A stretch of 64,000 nucleotides of DNA from Asanoa ferruginea (GTDB lineage: Bacteria; Actinomycetota; Actinomycetes; Mycobacteriales; Micromonosporaceae). The number at the start of each line of letters is the position of its first letter. Positions within the stretch are counted from its first letter, which is position 1. Below the pieces are notes generated by a model. The model saw nothing but the letters and a program-made list of their open reading frames with translations, was not told where the DNA came from and made no database searches. The stretch lies in the NCBI RefSeq assembly GCF_003387075.1, contig NZ_QUMQ01000001.1, positions 2,418,001-2,482,000 of the forward strand. Reading direction: 5' to 3'. A program made the position numbers and the translations under genes. This document shows positions 59,166-64,000 of the stretch, one piece after another.

Positions 59166-59232
59166 GTTCGTTACCTAGAGCAGTGGCGGTCATAACCGGT
59201 CAAATCAGGCCGGACCGCCACTACTAACGAAC
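59166..59232. promoter_or_regulatory. Nested inverted repeats before the secreted protein gene
   Basis: Outer arms GTTCGTTA (59166-59173) and TAACGAAC (59225-59232); inner arms AGTGGCGGTC (59182-59191) and GACCGCCACT (59213-59222). All are perfect. It lies 53 bp past the biotin carboxylase stop and 21 bp before the next ATG. It could be a terminator for the former or an attenuator for the latter. Confidence 0.6.
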
Positions 59233-59252
59233 CGGCGAGCGGAAGGCCAACC

Positions 59253-60389
59253 ATGATTCGGTCGGGGGTCGAGCGCAAGCAGCGCACGGCGCCGCGGCGG
59301 GTCCTGGTCCGGACGCTCGTCGTTGGTGGTCTCGCGGGGGCGGCTTGGCTGCTGTCCGCGTCGGCGGCGCAGGCCGCTGGTGCGGAACCGGTCGCCGATC
59401 ACGGTGCGGGGTCCGTCCTCGCACCGCTGACCGGGGTACTGGAGACCGCGAAGCCGGTGTTGAGCACGGCGACCGGCCTGCTCGGCGACGCGCTGGTGCC
59501 GGTGACGGCACAAACGCCCGTCGAGCGACCGTTGTCGACCGGCCGGACCACCGCACAGCGGGTCATCTCGGATCCCGCCGCCGTCGTCGCGCCCAGCACG
59601 ACGGCACAACGCTCCATCGTCATCGCGGGCGCGGCACCGGCAGCGAAGCCGGACCACACCGCCGCCCGTACGGCCGTCCGCCTCAGCGCCCCTGACCGGG
59701 CGCCGAGCCGCTCGGCGGACCGGCCCGGACCGCGCACCAGCGGCCTGGCCGGCACACCTGGACTGGTCGCTCCGCTCGGGGTAACCCGTGCGCTGGCCGT
59801 CCCGGGCGCCCTGCTTACCCCGGTGGCTCAGGTCGCCCTGCCGGTTCTCGCGCCGGTGACCGCGCTTCTCCGCCCGTTGACATCGATGCTGCGGCTTGTC
59901 GCGGCACCGCTGTTCAGCACGGTGGGCGCGGTGACCCGGACGGTGACCGGCACCCTGTCCGGCCCTCGCGGCCGGCCAATCCCGGCTGTCACGCCCGTCG
60001 GCGTCGTCGGCGTGCACGGACGCGTGTCATCCCGCACGCCCGGCACGACCGCTGCTGGTTCGGCCAGCGTCGCTGAACCTCGGGCCACTCACACCGGGGC
60101 AAGCACCATCCGGCAATACGTCGGCCTGCCGGAGCGGGTGGCTGCGGCCGCGTCGCACCGGAAGAACGGCGAGACGCCCGGCCAGCCCTATCCCGCTCCC
60201 ACGCGGGGCGAGGGCAGCGCGTCGGGTACCCCGGCCAGCGGGTCGGGGTCGCCGGCGGGAGGTGGTGCGTTCGCCACCGTTCCCTCGTCGGTCGTGGGCA
60301 GCATGGTGGCCTTCCAACTGTTGCCTAAGCCGGCCGACAGTGCGGTTCCCCGGCACGACGCCGAGAAGCCGACCGTCTCACCTGACTAG
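59253..60389 (+). CDS. Secreted hypothetical protein upstream of the chaplin gene
   Basis: 378 residues from ATG 59253 with GGAAGG upstream. Basic N-terminus and hydrophobic core (LVRTLVVGGLAGAAWLLSAS) ending in SAAQAA, a signal peptide with cleavage near residue 41. The mature part is Ala/Thr/Pro-rich with a hydrophobic central stretch (LAVPGALLTPVAQVALPVLA onward, about 190-235) and no cysteines. Family unknown to me. Its position before a chaplin gene suggests a surface role. Confidence 0.75.
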   Translation: MIRSGVERKQRTAPRRVLVRTLVVGGLAGAAWLLSASAAQAAGAEPVADHGAGSVLAPLTGVLETAKPVLSTATGLLGDALVPVTAQTPVERPLSTGRTTAQRVISDPAAVVAPSTTAQRSIVIAGAAPAAKPDHTAARTAVRLSAPDRAPSRSADRPGPRTSGLAGTPGLVAPLGVTRALAVPGALLTPVAQVALPVLAPVTALLRPLTSMLRLVAAPLFSTVGAVTRTVTGTLSGPRGRPIPAVTPVGVVGVHGRVSSRTPGTTAAGSASVAEPRATHTGASTIRQYVGLPERVAAAASHRKNGETPGQPYPAPTRGEGSASGTPASGSGSPAGGGAFATVPSSVVGSMVAFQLLPKPADSAVPRHDAEKPTVSPD

Positions 60390-60468
60390 TGATGAGGACC
60401 TGCACCGTCCGCGACGGGCAGGAGCCACAGCCCCACCCGGGCCACACGGTCCGCGGTAGCGCGGCAGA

Positions 60469-60511
60469 CCAGGAAATCCGATGACCGCTCTGACTAGCGG
60501 TGAGTTCCTGG
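60469..60511. promoter_or_regulatory. Two-part hairpin in the chaplin leader
   Basis: CCAGGAA (60469-60475) pairs with TTCCTGG (60505-60511), and inside it ACCGCT (60484-60489) pairs with AGCGGT (60496-60501). It lies in the 257-bp gap before the chaplin gene. Terminator of the upstream gene or leader structure. Confidence 0.45.
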
Positions 60512-60646
60512 CCGGACATCACGAACGACACCTGGGCGCAAGTCGACAGGCGGAGTCAGGACCCATCACGGCACCGTCGCGCCCGGACAAGGCGACACCA
60601 CAGCAACACCCTCTTACTGACATTCCTTGAAAGGTCACTTCACCCA

Positions 60647-62176
60647 ATGAAGACTTGGGTTCGTAAGTCCATCAGCGTTGGCGTCATGGCCGCGGGTGGT
60701 CTCCTGGCGACGCAAGCGGCGGCGCAGGCCGACGTCGTCACCACCAACAACTACGGCGCACTCAACGGCACGCAGGTCGTGGTTCCGATCCAGGTGCCGA
60801 TCGACGTCTGCGGCAACGCCATCGCCATCATCGGTGGCGCCCAGGCAGCCTGCGACGGCGGTGCGATCGCGGTCAACGAGAGCGCGCACACCACCGAGGC
60901 CGACATCGTCTCCGCCAACAACTTCGGTGCCCTCAACGGCACCCAGGTCGTGGCCCCGATCCAGGTCCCGATCAACGTCTGCGGCAACGCGGTCGCCCTG
61001 ATCGGTGGGGCGTTCGCGTCCTGCGACGGCGGCGCCGCCGCGATCAACGGTGGCGGCTCGGACGACGACCGCGACCCGCACCACGACGGCTACGGCTACG
61101 ACGACAAGAAGGGCCACGGGGGCGGGGAAGACTTCGTCGCCATGGCCGAGGGCAAGTACAAGGACGACCAGGGCAAGAAGCACCACGGCAAGGGCGCCTT
61201 CGCCGACGGTGGCGGCAGCAACATCGTTTCGTCCGGCAACTACGGGCTGCTCAACGGCACCCAGGTCGTCGTGCCGATCCAGGTTCCGATCGACATCTCG
61301 GGCAACGCCATCGGCCTCATCGGTGGGGCGTTCGCGTCGTCCACCGGCGGCGCCGCGGCGATCAACGAGAGCGCTCGGGCCGAGGGCTACGACCGTGGCC
61401 ACGACACCGAAGTCAACATGATCAGCGCGAACAACTTCGGGCTGGGCAACGGCACGCAGATCTACGCGCCGATCCAGGTGCCGATCAACGTCTGCGGCAA
61501 CGCGATCGCCCTCATCGGCGGTGCGTTCGCGGCATGCGACGGTGGGGCGATCGCCTTCAACGGCGAGAGCGCGCACGCCACCGAGGGTGCACACGAGACC
61601 GAGGCCAACCTGATCAGCACGAACAACTTCGGGCTGCTCAACGGCACTCAGCTCTACGCCCCGATCCAGGTTCCGATCAACGTCTGCGGCAACGCGATCG
61701 CCCTCATCGGCGGCGCGTTCGCGTCCTGCGACGGTGGCGCACTCGCGATCAACGAGAGCGCCAGCGCCCAGGAAGAGGCCCTGCCGCTGGTCGGCTCGCT
61801 GCCGCAGCTGCCGGTCGTCAACGGCCTCCCGGTCGTTGGTGGGCTGACCCAGAGCGCCGCTCCGGCCGCCCCCAAGATGGCCGACGCTCCGGGCGCCCGC
61901 TCGGGCGCCACCGAGGGTGACGACTACGACAACGACGACAACGACGGTCGTCACGGCAAGCACGGCAAGAAGCACGACGACCGCGGTCCCCGTGGTGGCG
62001 CCATCGCCGCCAACGGTGGCGGCAACATCGTCAGCTCGAACAACTTCGGCGCCCTCAACGGCACCCAGGTTGTGCTCCCGATCCAGGTCCCGGTGAACGT
62101 CAGCGGGAACGCGATCGGCATCATCGGTGGCGCCTTCGCGCAGAGCACCGGTGGCGCGCTGGCCCTGAACGGCTGA
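60647..62176 (+). CDS. Secreted protein with six chaplin domains
   Basis: 509 residues. ATG 60647 opens a signal peptide (MKTWVRKSISVGVMAAGG, cleavage after AQA at about 28). Six chaplin repeats follow at nt ~60734, 60904, 61222, 61418, 61610 and 62028, each of the form NN-G--NGTQ----PIQVPI-VCGNAI--IGGAFA-C-GGA. Repeats 1, 2, 4 and 5 carry the Cys pair; in 3 and 6 both Cys are Ser. Two charged linkers (His/Asp/Lys-rich) precede repeats 3 and 6. No sortase signal. Chaplins are amyloid-forming surfactants coating aerial hyphae and spores. Confidence 0.93.
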   Translation: MKTWVRKSISVGVMAAGGLLATQAAAQADVVTTNNYGALNGTQVVVPIQVPIDVCGNAIAIIGGAQAACDGGAIAVNESAHTTEADIVSANNFGALNGTQVVAPIQVPINVCGNAVALIGGAFASCDGGAAAINGGGSDDDRDPHHDGYGYDDKKGHGGGEDFVAMAEGKYKDDQGKKHHGKGAFADGGGSNIVSSGNYGLLNGTQVVVPIQVPIDISGNAIGLIGGAFASSTGGAAAINESARAEGYDRGHDTEVNMISANNFGLGNGTQIYAPIQVPINVCGNAIALIGGAFAACDGGAIAFNGESAHATEGAHETEANLISTNNFGLLNGTQLYAPIQVPINVCGNAIALIGGAFASCDGGALAINESASAQEEALPLVGSLPQLPVVNGLPVVGGLTQSAAPAAPKMADAPGARSGATEGDDYDNDDNDGRHGKHGKKHDDRGPRGGAIAANGGGNIVSSNNFGALNGTQVVLPIQVPVNVSGNAIGIIGGAFAQSTGGALALNG

Positions 62177-62197
62177 TCTATCGCACATCGCACCACA

Positions 62198-62224
62198 GGG
62201 GCCCCCGCTACCCGCGGGGGCCCC
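62198..62224 (+). terminator. Terminator after the chaplin gene
   Basis: GGGGCCCCCGC (62198-62208), loop TACCC, GCGGGGGCCCC (62214-62224), followed by TT, 21 bp past the stop. Confidence 0.88.
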
Positions 62225-62249
62225 TTCGCATGCCCGGGTGTAGTAACCT

Positions 62250-62259
62250 AACGATCGTT
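62250..62259. promoter_or_regulatory. Palindrome AACGATCGTT before the carboxyltransferase gene
   Basis: A perfect 10-bp palindrome 25 bp before the GTG start, of a kind recognised by several TetR regulators of acyl-CoA catabolism. Candidate operator for the TetR at 57097, although no copy is seen before that gene. Confidence 0.45.
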
Positions 62260-62284
62260 CAGTAGCGTGGGCGAAGGGGTCGGT

Positions 62285-63814
62285 GTGGCACTCGACGACG
62301 AAGAGCTCGAGCAGCTCGGCAAGCGGGTCCGTGCCGGTGGCGCGGAGCGCTACCACGCGGCCAACGCCGCCAAGGGCAAGCTGTTCGCCCGCGAGCGGGT
62401 CGCCCGCCTGGTCGACGAAGGCTCCTTCGTCGAAGACGGGCTCTACGCCAACGCGCTGGCCGAAGGGCTGCCAGCCGACGGCGTGCTCACCGGCCAGGCC
62501 ATGATCGACGGCCGCCGGGTCTGCTTGATGGCCAACGACTCGACGGTCAAGGCCGGCTCCTGGGGCGCCCGCACCGTCGAGAAGATCATCCGGATCATCG
62601 AGCGGGCCTACCAGTCCGGCCTGCCGATGGTCTACCTGGTCGACTCGGCCGGCGCCCGGATCACCGACCAGGTCGACCTGTTCCCCGGCCGGCGCGGCGC
62701 CGGGCACATCTTCTGGAACCAGGTCCGGGCCTCCGGCTCGATCCCGCAGGTCTGCGCGCTGTTCGGGCCGTCGGCGGCGGGCGGTGCCTACATCCCGGCG
62801 TTCTGCGACGTGGTCGCGATGGTCGACGGCAACGCCAGCATGTATCTGGGCTCCGACCGCATGGTCGAGATGGTGACCGGCGAGAAGACCACGCTGGAGG
62901 CGATGGGCGGCGCGGCCGTGCACACCCGTGAATCCGGCGTCGGCCACTTCCTCTGCAAGACCGAAGACGACGCGCTCGAGACGGTCCGCCGCTACCTGTC
63001 CTACCTCCCGGGCAACTACACCGAGCAGCCGCCCGCCACCACGGCGGCCAGCGCGCCCGACGTCGACCTGGCCGCGCTGGTGCCGGCCAGTGAGCGGCAG
63101 GCGTTCGACATGCGCCGGTTCGCGAAGGGCCTGCTCGACGAGGGCTCGTTCTTCGAGATCCAGGCGCTCTGGGCCAAAGAGCTGACGATCGGTTTCGGCC
63201 GCCTCGACGGCCAGGTGGTCGGCGTGGTCGCCAACAACTCGATGTTCAAGGGCGGCGTGCTCTTCGTCGACTCGGCCGACAAGGCCACCCGGTTCGTCCA
63301 GCTCTGCGACGCGTTCAACGTGCCGCTGCTCTTCCTCGCCGACGTGCCCGGCTTCATGGTCGGCACCGCGGTGGAGAAAGAGGGCATCATCCGGCACGGC
63401 GCCAAGATGATCACCGCGATCGCCGAGGCCACGGTGCCGAAGATCTGCGTGGTGGTGCGCAAGGCCTACGGCGCGGGCCTCTACGCGATGGCCGGCCCCG
63501 GCTTCATGCCCGACGCGACGATCGCGCTGCCCACCGCGAAGATCGCCGTGATGGGCGCCGAGGCCGCGGTCAACGCGGTCTACGCCAACAAGATCGCCGC
63601 GATCGAAGACCCCGAGGAGCGGGCGGCGTTCGTCAGCGAGCGCCGCGACGCCTACGAGCGCGACATCGACATCGTCCACCTCGCGAGCGAGTTGGTGATC
63701 GACGCGATCGTCACACCCGACCTGCTGCGCGCCGAACTGGTCGCGCGCTACGCGGCGGCCCACGGCAAGGACCGCCATTTCTCCCGCCGTCGCCACGGCG
63801 TAACCCCCGTCTAA
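62285..63814 (+). CDS. Acyl-CoA carboxylase carboxyltransferase subunit
   Basis: 509 residues. GTG 62285 has AAGGGG upstream; a GTG at 62267 is in frame but less likely. Crotonase-fold halves: the N-terminal half with VYLVDSAGARITDQ, FGPSAAGGAYIPAFCD and YLGSDRMVEMVTGEKTTLE; the C-terminal half with GVVANNSMFKGGVLFVDSAD, LLFLADVPGFMVGTAVE and RKAYGAGLYAMAGPGFMPD. It resembles AccD1/MccB proteins that carboxylate methylcrotonyl-CoA or related branched acyl-CoA. The acyl-CoA dehydrogenase follows after 21 bp. Confidence 0.93.
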   Translation: MALDDEELEQLGKRVRAGGAERYHAANAAKGKLFARERVARLVDEGSFVEDGLYANALAEGLPADGVLTGQAMIDGRRVCLMANDSTVKAGSWGARTVEKIIRIIERAYQSGLPMVYLVDSAGARITDQVDLFPGRRGAGHIFWNQVRASGSIPQVCALFGPSAAGGAYIPAFCDVVAMVDGNASMYLGSDRMVEMVTGEKTTLEAMGGAAVHTRESGVGHFLCKTEDDALETVRRYLSYLPGNYTEQPPATTAASAPDVDLAALVPASERQAFDMRRFAKGLLDEGSFFEIQALWAKELTIGFGRLDGQVVGVVANNSMFKGGVLFVDSADKATRFVQLCDAFNVPLLFLADVPGFMVGTAVEKEGIIRHGAKMITAIAEATVPKICVVVRKAYGAGLYAMAGPGFMPDATIALPTAKIAVMGAEAAVNAVYANKIAAIEDPEERAAFVSERRDAYERDIDIVHLASELVIDAIVTPDLLRAELVARYAAAHGKDRHFSRRRHGVTPV

Positions 63815-63835
63815 CAGGATCAAGGGAGCCGAGCC

Positions 63836-64000
63836 ATGCTCAACGAGGAGCACGAGGCGCTGCGCGAGAGCGTGCGCGAGTTTGCCCAGAACGTGGTCGC
63901 GCCGGTGATCGCCAAGCACTACGACAACCACACGTTCCCCTACGACATCGTCGCGGCGATGGGCAAGATGGGGCTGTTCGGCCTGCCGTTCGCCGAGGAG
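63836..64000 (+). CDS. Acyl-CoA dehydrogenase, N-terminal part (cut by window edge)
   Basis: 55 residues are present from ATG 63836 with GGGAG upstream: MLNEEHEALRESVREFAQNV, then VAPVIAKHYDNHTFPYDIVA and AMGKMGLFGLPFAEE. This is the N-terminal helical domain of acyl-CoA dehydrogenases, which oxidise acyl-CoA to the 2-enoyl form with FAD. The position after the carboxyltransferase matches the fadE gene of actinobacterial leucine-type clusters. Confidence 0.85.
   Translation, partial: MLNEEHEALRESVREFAQNVVAPVIAKHYDNHTFPYDIVAAMGKMGLFGLPFAEE

Noticed and set aside
60635-63931. 1098-residue open frame opposite the chaplin and carboxyltransferase genes
   Set aside because: Shadow frame; the repetitive look comes from the chaplin repeats read backwards.

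Overview
The window is high-GC actinobacterial chromosome centred on the replication origin. The order yidC-yidD-rnpA-rpmH-dnaA-oriC-dnaN-gnd-recF-DUF721-gyrB-gyrA-DUF3566-tRNA-Ile-DLW-39-tRNA-Ala, with rsmG-parA-parB on the other arm, is diagnostic. The gnd gene between dnaN and recF, the many GTG starts and the chaplin genes point to a mycelial actinomycete, most likely Micromonosporaceae. The family is an inference; no rRNA is present to settle it.

Left arm (1-16.5 kb, mostly minus strand). A cut D-Ala-D-Ala ligase and a GNAT acetyltransferase are followed by about 4.9 kb with no convincing gene. This stretch holds three perfect and three near-perfect parS centromere sites, three minisatellites and a relic of an ECF sigma factor gene. 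Next come a HIT-like protein, parB, and a parA that is continuous over 4.6 kb: the 258-residue Walker ATPase is preceded by about 1268 residues of low-complexity sequence. Three more perfect parS sites lie behind parB and inside parA. rsmG, jag, yidC, yidD, rnpA and rpmH complete the ribosome and membrane-insertion cluster.

Origin (16.5-31.5 kb). DnaA boxes precede dnaA and fill the 891-bp dnaA-dnaN gap (oriC). The plus-strand replication genes follow, and two perfect DnaA boxes lie between gyrB and gyrA. Long disordered linkers recur in ParA, ParB, DnaA, the DUF721 protein (eleven 12-residue repeats) and the DUF3566 protein.

Right arm (31.5-64 kb, accessory and metabolic). This holds a tandem paralog pair with duplicated leaderless promoters, a two-component system divergent from a lipoprotein/MacAB-type exporter operon, a PadR-controlled ABC-2 exporter, a hydrolase, an MscS channel, and a scrap region with an IS5-type transposase relic, a 25-bp minisatellite and a copied fragment of an SGNH hydrolase gene. 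After these come an ArsR regulator with a 12-bp-arm operator, two divergent glycosyltransferase pairs, ybaK, dsbA-like, sufE, a CBS protein, proS, an SGNH hydrolase, a Tat/lipobox-bearing aminotransferase and a sulfurtransferase. The window ends in a probable leucine/branched-chain acyl-CoA catabolic cluster (tetR, biotin carboxylase, carboxyltransferase, acyl-CoA dehydrogenase). That cluster is interrupted by about 3 kb encoding a secreted protein and a six-repeat chaplin.

At least seven genes have a TANNNT hexamer 6-8 nt before the start codon, which suggests leaderless mRNAs. All assignments come from reading the sequence; no database search was run.
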